This document shows, piece by piece, positions 12,943 to 19,468 of a stretch of DNA of 19,468 bases. The stretch is taken from contig JAFCCM010000035.1 of NCBI GenBank assembly GCA_017610225.1, positions 1 to 19,468 on the forward strand, read 5' to 3'. The notes under the pieces were generated by a model. That model searched no databases and was not told the DNA's origin. It was given only the letters and a program-made list of their open reading frames with translations. This DNA comes from Candidatus Aenigmatarchaeota archaeon (lineage in GTDB: Archaea > Aenigmatarchaeota > Aenigmatarchaeia > CG10238-14). Numbering within the stretch: position 1 is the first letter of the stretch; every line of letters begins with the position of its first letter. The position numbers and the translations under genes were made by a program.

Positions 12943-13620
12943 TTATTTACTCATGAAAAAGATCAATGCTGCTATTGCTATCAAAGCTCCGATAACGATT
13001 ACCTTTTTATCAACAGGTTTTTTCTTTACACCACCAACAACCGCTTGCATTGCTGCTTTAATTAAAAATTCATCTGAATCAGTTGAATCTCCTCTCTTAC
13101 GAATTTCATCGTAATCAAGATTACTCACAGGCCTTCGATCTATACCTTTAATTATCTGACACGTATATTTTCCCATTCTCCAAAAACTTCTTGGATCAAC
13201 CTGGTATGGCCTATTCTGAATAATAATCATATTACTAGAGTAAATTGGATAAAGTTTAGGAGGTTCTATTTCTCCCTTAATATTTAAAAACCACACTAAT
13301 ATTTGATTACGCTTCTTCCTAGAACTTTTAAAAATTCTTTGCCACTTAAAAGGCCATTTAAACTTACCTTTCTTCTTCTTAAGAAACTTCCTTGTATCTT
13401 TTATGTACTTTCCAAATTTAATGTTATATAAAATTCTACTTAAAATTTGGTCAACACTAAGATTAGGCGTTGGCTTTTTCTTTATAATATCCTTATAGAC
13501 TAAATTAATCTTTTGGTTCTGACTAAGCTTAGATATCTCATTAAGATATTCTTTAGCCAAATCTTTTATTTCTGGTCTTTTTACTGCGCTTCTGGTTTTT
13601 TTGCTGAAAACATTTTCCAT
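12943..13620 (-). CDS. Basic tail-anchored membrane protein (225 aa)
   Basis: The protein is strongly basic for about 100 residues, including a Lys-rich stretch FLKKKKGKFKWPFKWQRIF. A middle domain of beta character follows (QILVWFLNIKGEIEPPKLYP, then QNRPYQVDPRSFWRMGKY), then an acidic patch (NLDYDEIRKRGDSTDSDEF) and finally a single C-terminal helix (VIVIGALIAIAALIFFMSK) preceded by Lys residues. That makes it a tail-anchored protein with its bulk probably inside the cell or virion. The start overlaps the end of the 170-residue gene by 40 bases in another frame. GGAAA is only three or four bases before the ATG, so the start may depend on coupling. The basic body next to membrane suggests a link between genome and envelope, an inference. 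No family is recognised. Confidence 0.88.
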   Translation of the reverse strand: MENVFSKKTRSAVKRPEIKDLAKEYLNEISKLSQNQKINLVYKDIIKKKPTPNLSVDQILSRILYNIKFGKYIKDTRKFLKKKKGKFKWPFKWQRIFKSSRKKRNQILVWFLNIKGEIEPPKLYPIYSSNMIIIQNRPYQVDPRSFWRMGKYTCQIIKGIDRRPVSNLDYDEIRKRGDSTDSDEFLIKAAMQAVVGGVKKKPVDKKVIVIGALIAIAALIFFMSK

Positions 13621-14093
13621 TTTCCTTTTTTAAATTGTGGAAGGGGTTTTACACTCGAAGAAGATTCTCTTGAAGCATATCTCTTTGAAGTAACAAATAA
13701 CTCTGTAAACCAACCTTCTTTACTCATTGCTGAATCACTTATGATCCCTGACTGATTTAGGAAAAAATTTGCAAATCTTGGATGACCAAAACTATTAGCA
13801 AGCAATGCGATCCTCATTCCATCTCTTACACTAATTCCAAGATCTCCTAATTCATCTTTATTTAAATTACTAACTTTTGTTGATCTTGGTTTATTTAATA
13901 CAATATCAAATAATGTATAAATTCCACCAAGAGGTTTTGGTTCTGATCCACCATAATCTTCTTCATCCTCTCCTATGCCTAAATCTCCTTCAGGAAGATC
14001 TCCTTCTTCTAAACCTTCTCCTAATAGATCTTCTCCGATACCTTCGTCTCCTTCTTCCATTAAATCTTCATTATATTCTTGATTTCCTTCCAT
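13581..14093 (-). CDS. Protein with highly acidic N-terminus and conserved-looking core (170 aa)
   Basis: Residues 1-50 are nearly all Glu, Asp, Gly and Leu (such as EDLLGEGLEEGDLPEGDLG) and probably disordered. The core (about 57-135) is helical with no Gly/Asp bias (IYTLFDIVLNKPRSTKVSN, then IALLANSFGHPRFANFFLNQ, SMSKEGWFTELFVTSKRYA). The end is basic (KKGKWKMFSAKKPE) and overlaps the next gene. I recall similar STKVSN...FGHPxFAxFF...SKxGWFxELFVTSK sequences in uncharacterised archaeal virus-like contigs but cannot confirm it. A Shine-Dalgarno (AAGGAGGTAAA) is 13 bases before the ATG. With the basic 225-residue neighbour it may form a charge-matched pair. The acidic arm may mimic nucleic acid; this is inference. 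Confidence 0.88.
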   Translation of the reverse strand: MEGNQEYNEDLMEEGDEGIGEDLLGEGLEEGDLPEGDLGIGEDEEDYGGSEPKPLGGIYTLFDIVLNKPRSTKVSNLNKDELGDLGISVRDGMRIALLANSFGHPRFANFFLNQSGIISDSAMSKEGWFTELFVTSKRYASRESSSSVKPLPQFKKGKWKMFSAKKPEAQ

Positions 14094-14106
14094 CTCTTTT
14101 TTGTTT

Positions 14107-14112
14107 ACCTCC
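14107..14112 (-). promoter_or_regulatory. Shine-Dalgarno of the 170-aa gene
   Basis: GGAGGT within AAAAGGAGGTAAACAAAAAA, 13 bases before ATG at 14093. The first G of the motif is also the last base of the direct repeat copy at 14112-14131. Confidence 0.7.
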
Positions 14113-14165
14113 TTTTCTATTCTATGTTAATAGGATTGAACCTTTCTTTTCTATTCTATGTTAAT
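14112..14165 (-). repeat. 20-bp direct repeat with promoter-like BRE between copies
   Basis: The 20-base string ATTAACATAGAATAGAAAAG (minus strand) occurs at 14112-14131 and exactly again at 14146-14165, with starts 34 bases apart. Between the copies the minus strand has AGAAAGGTT, the same BRE-side core as the two strong promoters, but the following bases (CAATCC) are a poor TATA box. Each copy also has TTAACATAG, resembling the bases just past TATA in the strong promoters (ATAACATAG). This may be a duplicated, weakened or regulated promoter for the 170-residue gene. Confidence 0.55.
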
Positions 14166-14768
14166 TTAATTATCTAAATCGTCTAACCATTCTAATCCCG
14201 CTACTAATGATACAAAAGATCCAAAAGCAAGCGTCACTAATGCAATTGCTCTTGTATACATATCATTTACATATGTAAGACCATAAATCATCATATAAAC
14301 ACCAGAGATAACAAATAGAATCCCTGCTACAAATCCCATTGCATGATTTTTAATTACAATGGCAATTATAAATAAACCTAAAGCAACAGCAAGCATAATA
14401 ATAGTTAATGTTAGATTTACTTCTCTTCCAGTCGTAGTTATTGTAATTCTACTTTCAGCATTTCCACTTAATGAGACATTACTACAATAAACATTTGCAT
14501 CATAATCTCCTAAAACATCTGTTGAAATAAATGTATAATTATAAATTGTATCATTTCTTTCCATTGGAATATTAATTACAATAACATCTCTATCTGGATT
14601 TATAATAGTGATATTACATAAAAAATCACTTGGACATGGAAAACCATTTACAACGCAAGTTTCAACAATATTAACATTTTCATATTGTGTTCCAACATAA
14701 TCAGTAGCACTAACTATTGTTATTAAAAATAACGTACTAACTAATATTAATAATATTTTTTTCATCAT
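14166..14768 (-). CDS. Secreted-domain protein with three membrane helices (200 aa)
   Basis: A signal peptide (MMKKILLILVSTLFLITIVSA) leads to an exposed beta-type domain of about 90 residues with four Cys (including VVNGFPCPSDFLC) and several sequons. Three membrane helices follow, roughly 121-141, 144-166 and 174-193, and a short acidic tail (LEWLDDLDN). A strong Shine-Dalgarno (AAGGAGGTAAA at 14778-14783) precedes ATG-ATG, and the first ATG is used here. The layout (signal, small Cys-bearing ectodomain, three-helix anchor) fits an envelope or surface-anchor protein that may hold the secreted neighbours, an inference. It is the last gene of region A. The family is not recognised. Confidence 0.88.
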   Translation of the reverse strand: MMKKILLILVSTLFLITIVSATDYVGTQYENVNIVETCVVNGFPCPSDFLCNITIINPDRDVIVINIPMERNDTIYNYTFISTDVLGDYDANVYCSNVSLSGNAESRITITTTGREVNLTLTIIMLAVALGLFIIAIVIKNHAMGFVAGILFVISGVYMMIYGLTYVNDMYTRAIALVTLAFGSFVSLVAGLEWLDDLDN

Positions 14769-14824
14769 TTTTTATTTACCTCCTTTCCATTTTTTATATT
14801 TTTCATTTTTATTTCTTTTTTCAT
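14765..14824 (-). CDS. Tiny Lys-rich bridging ORF (19 aa)
   Basis: A 19-codon frame, MKKEIKMKNIKNGKEVNKK, runs from ATG at 14822-14824 to TGA at 14765-14767. It overlaps the 200-residue gene by ATGA and holds that gene's Shine-Dalgarno within its Gly-Lys-Glu-Val codons. It begins six bases past the stop of the 420-residue gene. A coupling peptide or chance in A-rich DNA; no Shine-Dalgarno of its own is visible. Confidence 0.3.
   Translation of the reverse strand: MKKEIKMKNIKNGKEVNKK
14778..14783 (-). promoter_or_regulatory. Shine-Dalgarno of the 200-aa gene
   Basis: GGAGGT within AAAGGAGGTAAATAAAAA, nine bases before ATG at 14768. It is the best-spaced Shine-Dalgarno in the window and fixes the start of the gene. 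Confidence 0.8.
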
Positions 14825-14830
14825 TTTAAA

Positions 14831-16093
14831 TTATCCTCTAATTATGAAGTGTTGCTTTTTTAATATAAAATGAGAATCTAGTAAACAGAATCTATCAGAA
14901 GGTCCGGGGGGTGGTTCTTCCTCTAAATAAGTTACATTAAGATAAGGTCTTTCTGCTAGATTAGTACTTTGAGAAGAATCAAAAGTAACATCTTCATTAG
15001 TTATCAAATTAACAGACCAATTGATTCCTTTAAGCCAAAAAGTTATATTTTTCATCGAGTTTATATAAGAAACATTCACCATACTTGTAGTAGTGAAAAC
15101 ATCCCAATGGTCTGTATCTCCAACTCCATCTTCATAAAATTGAGTATCTTCTGGGACAGGATTATAATATCCAGAAGTTGGTGTTTCATCTGCACTTATA
15201 ACTCCTTCGTATTCACTATCTACATAATTACAAGAAGGAGTTCCATCAGCTCCAGCAATCCATTCAATTCCATCTACCGTAAAATTATTATAAACATGAT
15301 GAATACCAACTGTAAAATTATCATCAGCATCTAACCGTTCATAATAAATCCATAAACTTAAACCAGCATTTAAAATCTCAACATCTGCTGGGATAGAACT
15401 TATGTTAAATTTCCAAAAAGATCCTTGCTGAAATACCCCAGAATCATTCCCTCCAACTTTCATAGTTGTACATTCTCCTACGTGCTTATCTTGATTTGTT
15501 GTGCTAGTTGTAGCGTCTTCTAAAACTCCACTAGCATTATCTCGTATTTGAATTGTTGTAGAATTTCCACCAAATTTAAACTTTCTTCTAAAAGGATTAT
15601 CTAAATATTTGAATTCTATTTTTTCTTTTATTTCATCTTCTTCCCATTCAAATTCTTGTTCATATTCTAGTTCATGTTCTTCAAACTCTCCAGTTAATTC
15701 ATTAAACTCGTCCCATTTATCTTTTAATTCAAATTTACATTTAATATTACCATTAATCTCATTACAATACTTTGGGTAATCTTCCCAATTTCCTTTAAAA
15801 TCTAAATACATAGAAATAAAAGTCATATTAAAATCAGTAACATTAATAACAAAATCGGGATCATTTTCTAAATAGGCTATATTAAATCCTTTACCTTTTA
15901 AACTTCTTGCATTTTCAGCTCTTTTCCATACATCATCTTCATAAACATTTCTAACACCAGAATAAAGAGTTTTTGTACAAATACCATTATTGCAAGTTGT
16001 ATCTGTTGAAGGAGTATGGCTTGTTTGCGCTTCTACTAAAACTAATGTTAGCAAAAACATTCCCATTATAATAGTTATTAATATTTTTTTCAT
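14831..16093 (-). CDS. Secreted DNRLRE-type (CBM96-like) surface protein (420 aa)
   Basis: A signal peptide (MKKILITIIMGMFLLTLVLV) is followed by a Cys-bearing segment (CNNGICTK) and an extended region with an unusually acidic patch at about 122-165 (FEEHELEYEQEFEWEEDEIK). Residues about 175-395 fit a DNRLRE domain, with a repeated Thr/Ser start, FWKFNISSIPADVEILNAGL in the centre and the typical end AERPYLNVTY. DNRLRE domains are non-catalytic beta-sandwiches of secreted archaeal and bacterial proteins, and some bind carbohydrate. After the domain comes EEEPPPGPSDRFC and a basic, beta-like tail with no membrane helix. The Pro codons there include a six-C run, a possible slip site. It starts four bases after the 878-residue gene. 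It probably binds sugars or assembles with the neighbouring fibre, which is inference. Confidence 0.88.
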   Translation of the reverse strand: MKKILITIIMGMFLLTLVLVEAQTSHTPSTDTTCNNGICTKTLYSGVRNVYEDDVWKRAENARSLKGKGFNIAYLENDPDFVINVTDFNMTFISMYLDFKGNWEDYPKYCNEINGNIKCKFELKDKWDEFNELTGEFEEHELEYEQEFEWEEDEIKEKIEFKYLDNPFRRKFKFGGNSTTIQIRDNASGVLEDATTSTTNQDKHVGECTTMKVGGNDSGVFQQGSFWKFNISSIPADVEILNAGLSLWIYYERLDADDNFTVGIHHVYNNFTVDGIEWIAGADGTPSCNYVDSEYEGVISADETPTSGYYNPVPEDTQFYEDGVGDTDHWDVFTTTSMVNVSYINSMKNITFWLKGINWSVNLITNEDVTFDSSQSTNLAERPYLNVTYLEEEPPPGPSDRFCLLDSHFILKKQHFIIRG

Positions 16094-16097
16094 TTTA

Positions 16098-18734
16098 CTA
16101 ATCTTCTATCCTCAGTTCCTTTCCATCCCCCGGAACATTTAATATTCTACATGTTGGAGTCCAAGCAATTCTCTCTGCAGTAATATTTGCTTGAACATTG
16201 AAATATCCTGTGCCAGACAAAATTATACTATTACTTCCAATATTTATATTCGATGTAATATTGCAACAATCGCTACAAGCAACTTCCCAATTTCCTGAAG
16301 AATATGTACATGTATCTTCTGGGGGAGCTCCACCTGCAACATTCAAAAAGACTTGTCTATTATCTGTATCGGCATCTGGAACATTTCCACTTCCTAAAGA
16401 TGATGAAAAATTTACATCTATTAAATATGATTCTTCTGAAGCTGTTGAAACATTTAATGTCCAATTGAATTGATATGTTTCATCTTCTGCAAGTGCTACT
16501 GATTGTGGGTTTTCTACACTAGCTGATGATTCATAAGTTATTCCCGCACCACTATTATATAAATCATCTATCTCTTCCTGCGTCAAGATTCTATTCCATA
16601 AGCTCATCTCATCTATTTTTCCATCCATGTAATTTCCTGCCCCTGACTTCCCAATATCATAAGACTTCTCAGTAGTTAAAACTGATGTATAAGCAGGAGT
16701 TCCAGCATCATCACCATTTATCCAGTAAAATAAATTGCTTCCATCATAAGCTACCGTAACCATAGTCCATACCCCATCAGTTACTGTGTCTGTGCTATCT
16801 GCAAAGGCAGCTACTCCATCCCCTAACCTTAATTTTCCTCCAGATTCAACACCCCAATTTATTCCTTTAGTTCCACCAACAGTTCCGAACATATTATCTG
16901 TCGCCGTAGAACTGTCTTTATAAATCCAACAATTTATGGTGAAATCTACACCATAAGGAAACATGGTGCCTAATGCTACGCTATCTGTATTAGCCTTAAC
17001 AAATTGCCAAGAAGTTCCAACATGTCCAGTTCCCTCATACTCACAACCATCATTAGTACCATCATTAGAAGCGTACTGGTCTATTAAATCTCCACTGGCT
17101 TCATTAAAATTATAATAAGATACTAAATCCACACTTAAACTTTCTGGCCAATCAGACTCTCCACTAAGAATATAAAAAGGACTTGTCCCCTCAACAACAC
17201 TAACAAAAGTATCAGGACTCCCACTCAAGTTATATCTTGCTCCAGCCGAAACTGTTCCACAATCACCTCCAGAACAAGTTACAGTTGCATTTATAGTCAA
17301 ATTAACATCAAAATAATTCCATGAAGAAAAAGCGTCTGGCTTTTGAATTTCAACATCTAAAGTTCCATAACTTGGAACAATAACTTCGATATCATGGATA
17401 GCACTAAAAAATGTTGGAGAACCATCAGTATCAGTAGCGGCGCATCTTAATCTATAAATTCCTCCATCATGTGCAGTTACAGTTGTTGTGGCTGTTCCAG
17501 TAGCAGTAAGTGCAAATAATCCATTTGCATCTGAACCAGTTAAGTCAGAAGTAGCATCTGTTAATAATGTGTTTGGCGTGCAACTTTCTCCTTCACAATA
17601 ACTCCAATTCCCATTTGCTAGTGTTCCACCTGAAGAACCAGAACCAAAAGTTAAAGAACAAGTAAATGCGAATTCATCATCTGGGTCATACTCACTTTCA
17701 TCTGCTGGGGAAGTTATTGTTACACCGTTTAAAGTTTTCTTATCTAACCAATAAAGAGTTGTTGATTTTGTTTGTCCAACAGAAAGTGTTCCAGCATTTA
17801 TTCCTAAAGTAACTGGAGCATTGTATTGACTTGGAACATCTTTTACTTCAACTTTATAATTTAAATTCTTGTTCCATCTTAACCATAAATTTGACTTTTC
17901 AACAACATCAAATATTTTAAAATAGCCTTCATCTAAATTAGTAAAACTTAAATCAAGAGATTCACTCAACCAATATTCTGTATCATCTATTAAAATCTTA
18001 TCATTCATCTCAGCAGAAACATTAACTCCAGGAATTTGAATATCCTTAATTCTCCAAGCAAAACCTAAATCAGCATCTATGTCTTCAGCACCAATATTTT
18101 CAACACTTAATTGAACAGATAAATTTTGGTCGTTTAATTTTAAATGATATCTTAATCCTAATCTAACTTCTTTTGTTCCAATAGTTTTATCCCTCCAACC
18201 AGTTATATTAACATAAGTTAAATCATCTGAATCTATATCCCAATTAAAAGGCAAGGCATCATTACAATCATAAATCCATTCATCTGATAAATCTTTATAA
18301 CCAGCACAAAATACATTCTGTGTCCAATAATCTTGAAAATTATTTGTTAACTGTATGCCACTTTCTTTTTCAAAATAATAATCTTGTACCCCTGATGCAT
18401 TATTCCAAATATGAACAGTATCAGCATCCGCATAAAGAACAACATCACCTGAAGAATTAAGGAATTCATATCCAATCGGTCTTTCGTCATCTTGATCAAA
18501 AGAAGTAGCACTAACAAAACCACTTAAAAATTCTGGGGTTAGCTTATCTATTACGACATCTGTTTGATTTGGAAATGCTACAATAGTTATTACCATCGCA
18601 ATTACAAGGATTCCTATTATGATATATTTTTTTGACTTTAAAAAATTTCCTACTTTGTTTGTTTTCTTTTGTTTTGTTTCCTTTGATTCTTCTACATTTA
18701 CTTCTTCAACATTTGTTTTTGTTTTAATTTTCAT
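16098..18734 (-). CDS. Signal-anchored surface protein with Ig-like and LamG domains (878 aa)
   Basis: A Lys/Glu-rich cytoplasmic arm of about 35 residues leads to one membrane helix (36-54, IIIGILVIAMVITIVAF), so the rest is outside. Residues about 75-335 are a beta-rich domain without a clear name. About 336-450 is Ig-like (VTITSPADESEYDPDDEF, with Cys pairs). About 533-735 is a LamG/concanavalin-like domain (VSYYNFNEASGDLIDQ, FTINCWIYK, WTMVTVAYDGSNLFYWINGD, ending IDEMSLWNRILTQEEIDDLY). The C-terminus has a Cys-rich segment (CTYSSGNWEVACSDCCNITS) followed by a beta-repeat (NINIGSNSIILSGTGYFNVQ) as in fibre tips. LamG domains often bind glycans. It starts one base past the stop of the tail-fibre-like gene, so the two are probably translated together. 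A host-recognition role is inferred. No enzyme motif seen. Confidence 0.92.
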   Translation of the reverse strand: MKIKTKTNVEEVNVEESKETKQKKTNKVGNFLKSKKYIIIGILVIAMVITIVAFPNQTDVVIDKLTPEFLSGFVSATSFDQDDERPIGYEFLNSSGDVVLYADADTVHIWNNASGVQDYYFEKESGIQLTNNFQDYWTQNVFCAGYKDLSDEWIYDCNDALPFNWDIDSDDLTYVNITGWRDKTIGTKEVRLGLRYHLKLNDQNLSVQLSVENIGAEDIDADLGFAWRIKDIQIPGVNVSAEMNDKILIDDTEYWLSESLDLSFTNLDEGYFKIFDVVEKSNLWLRWNKNLNYKVEVKDVPSQYNAPVTLGINAGTLSVGQTKSTTLYWLDKKTLNGVTITSPADESEYDPDDEFAFTCSLTFGSGSSGGTLANGNWSYCEGESCTPNTLLTDATSDLTGSDANGLFALTATGTATTTVTAHDGGIYRLRCAATDTDGSPTFFSAIHDIEVIVPSYGTLDVEIQKPDAFSSWNYFDVNLTINATVTCSGGDCGTVSAGARYNLSGSPDTFVSVVEGTSPFYILSGESDWPESLSVDLVSYYNFNEASGDLIDQYASNDGTNDGCEYEGTGHVGTSWQFVKANTDSVALGTMFPYGVDFTINCWIYKDSSTATDNMFGTVGGTKGINWGVESGGKLRLGDGVAAFADSTDTVTDGVWTMVTVAYDGSNLFYWINGDDAGTPAYTSVLTTEKSYDIGKSGAGNYMDGKIDEMSLWNRILTQEEIDDLYNSGAGITYESSASVENPQSVALAEDETYQFNWTLNVSTASEESYLIDVNFSSSLGSGNVPDADTDNRQVFLNVAGGAPPEDTCTYSSGNWEVACSDCCNITSNINIGSNSIILSGTGYFNVQANITAERIAWTPTCRILNVPGDGKELRIED

Positions 18735-18735
18735 T

Positions 18736-19468
18736 TTAAGTCAATATGGTGTGGGTTCCATTCCACCATATTACTCCTCCCCCTATTGTAAAATTATTAG
18801 AACCTATATCTATATTTTTATCTGCTCCAGTATATGGAACCATAGTGTTCTCTACACTTGCATTGTTTTCTAAGATATAATTTGTAGTTGATGTATTTAT
18901 ATCATCTACTTCTGATGAAGTATAGTATAATGAGAAATTAGCAACCCAGGTATCTGAACTCCAAGAAGTATTGTAAGCTGTCCAATTAGCAATCCATGTA
19001 GCATCTCCACTACCTTCTCCATTAGTTCCATTAACATATAAAATATAGTTTTCTATACTTGCATTGTTAGCATTAATGTAGTTTGTAGTTGATGTATTTA
19101 TATCGTCTACTTCTGCTGATGTATAATAACTTGAGAAGTTAGCAACCCATGTATCTGTATCTGTACTCCAAGAAGCATTGTAAGCTGTCCAGTTAGCAAC
19201 CCATGTAGCATCACTAGCTCCAGCTCCATTAGTAGCATTAACTTCAAGGATGTAGTTTTCTATACTAGCATTGTTCTCAGCTATGTAGTTTGTTTGAGAT
19301 ATGTTTTGGATGTTAATATAGTTTGTAGTTGAAGAGTTATCAGTTTCAATAGCATTTGTAGTTGATGTATTAATTGTATCTACTTCTGCTGATGTATAAT
19401 AACTTGAGAAATTAGCAACCCATGTATCTGTGTCTGTACTCCAAGAAGTATTATAAGCTGTCCAGTTA
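18736..19468 (-). CDS. Tail-fibre-like repetitive protein with VPYTGA motif, 5' end outside window
   Basis: The frame is open from the right edge to TAA at 18736-18738, giving 243 residues of the C-terminal end. It consists of Asn/Thr/Trp/Tyr-rich repeats of about 69 residues, each with NWTAYNxSW, TDTWVANFSSYYTSAEVDD, INTSTTNYI, NNASIENYILxVNxTNG and DATW, dense in N-x-S/T sequons. It then ends with VPYTGADKNIDIGSNNFTIG and a short tail (GVIWWNGTHTILT). The motif VPYTGAxxxxDxGxxN is typical of phage and archaeal-virus tail-fibre proteins, where the chain usually continues beyond it; here it stops soon after. The repeats probably form a trimeric beta fibre, an inference. It is followed one base later by the LamG protein, which may serve as the tip. 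Confidence 0.85.
   Translation of the reverse strand, partial: NWTAYNTSWSTDTDTWVANFSSYYTSAEVDTINTSTTNAIETDNSSTTNYINIQNISQTNYIAENNASIENYILEVNATNGAGASDATWVANWTAYNASWSTDTDTWVANFSSYYTSAEVDDINTSTTNYINANNASIENYILYVNGTNGEGSGDATWIANWTAYNTSWSSDTWVANFSLYYTSSEVDDINTSTTNYILENNASVENTMVPYTGADKNIDIGSNNFTIGGGVIWWNGTHTILT
18841..19468 (-). repeat. Tandem repeats in the tail-fibre-like gene
   Basis: Units begin at the NWTAY motif at 19467, 19194 and 18987. The middle unit is 207 bases (69 residues), while the first is lengthened to 91 residues by extra TTNYI-type inserts. The blocks 19107-19195 and 19380-19468 match at 85 of 89 bases by eye, far above what is needed for protein similarity, so the duplication is recent. 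The last unit (18841-18987) is more diverged. The array continues past the right edge. Confidence 0.9.

Noticed and set aside
13513..14164. Two plus-strand frames opposite the 170- and 225-residue genes
   Set aside because: One is Leu-rich because it reads the Glu/Asp/Gly-rich arm in reverse; neither has a start signal.
14969..16473. Plus-strand frames opposite the DNRLRE and LamG protein genes
   Set aside because: Antisense to signal-bearing genes with clear domain patterns.
18619..18873. Plus-strand Phe/Ser-rich frame
   Set aside because: Antisense to the Lys/Glu-rich N-terminal arm of the 878-residue gene and the end of the fibre gene.
18841..19468. Regular repeats considered as a CRISPR array
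   Set aside because: Repeats are about 207 bases, in frame and coding for a fibre-like protein with no unique spacers.

Overview
This window is about 19.5 kb of AT-rich DNA in which every supportable gene lies on the minus strand, with genes overlapping or a few bases apart. Three things point to an archaeal host. Two strong promoters have an archaeal BRE/TATA box (AGAAAGGTTTATATA) 20-30 bases before a start codon. Genes inside the operons have strong Shine-Dalgarno sequences (GGAGG, GGAGGT). Secreted proteins are packed with N-x-S/T sequons, and one small membrane protein starts with an archaellin/pilin-like KGQ class III signal. No housekeeping, metabolic, replication or tRNA gene is visible. 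The mix of a repetitive tail-fibre-like protein, large signal-bearing adhesin-like proteins, small multi-helix membrane proteins, small basic proteins and one giant repetitive protein fits the structural and host-attachment module of an archaeal virus or provirus, perhaps of a DPANN-like host. The host group is an inference; no terminase, portal, recognisable capsid protein or integrase lies here, so the virus class cannot be fixed.

Transcription runs from high to low coordinates. Region A (19468-14166): a tail-fibre-like protein with 69-residue repeats and a VPYTGA motif (partial), an 878-residue signal-anchored protein with Ig-like and LamG domains, a 420-residue secreted DNRLRE-type protein, and a 200-residue secreted protein with three membrane helices. 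Region B (14093-12714): a 170-residue protein with a very acidic N-terminus, a 225-residue basic tail-anchored protein and a 75-residue protein, closed by a hairpin/T-tract terminator. Region C (12649-5683): a strong promoter, a 76-residue possible AbrB-like protein, a basic 139-residue protein, the 1942-residue giant protein, and three small basic proteins.

Region D (5656-1): a second promoter sharing a 24-base identical core with the first, and a 55-residue paralogue of the 76-residue protein. A structured leader follows, whose hairpin loop could pair with the next Shine-Dalgarno. Then come a KGQ-type two-helix membrane protein, a 968-residue secreted glycoprotein-like adhesin, a cassette of three small membrane proteins, and basic proteins. 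The last of these carries a calcium-binding-like DxDxDG motif and runs off the left edge.

The most interesting points are the duplicated promoter plus paralogue unit (a possible regulatory pair with a shared palindrome), the structured leader before a candidate abundant virion membrane protein, the giant repeat protein, and very recent duplications within the tail fibre. Tiny ORFs bridge several genes. The longest stretch without a called gene is 5336-5442 (107 bases), and it holds the structured leader. No CRISPR array, insertion sequence, rRNA or tRNA was seen.
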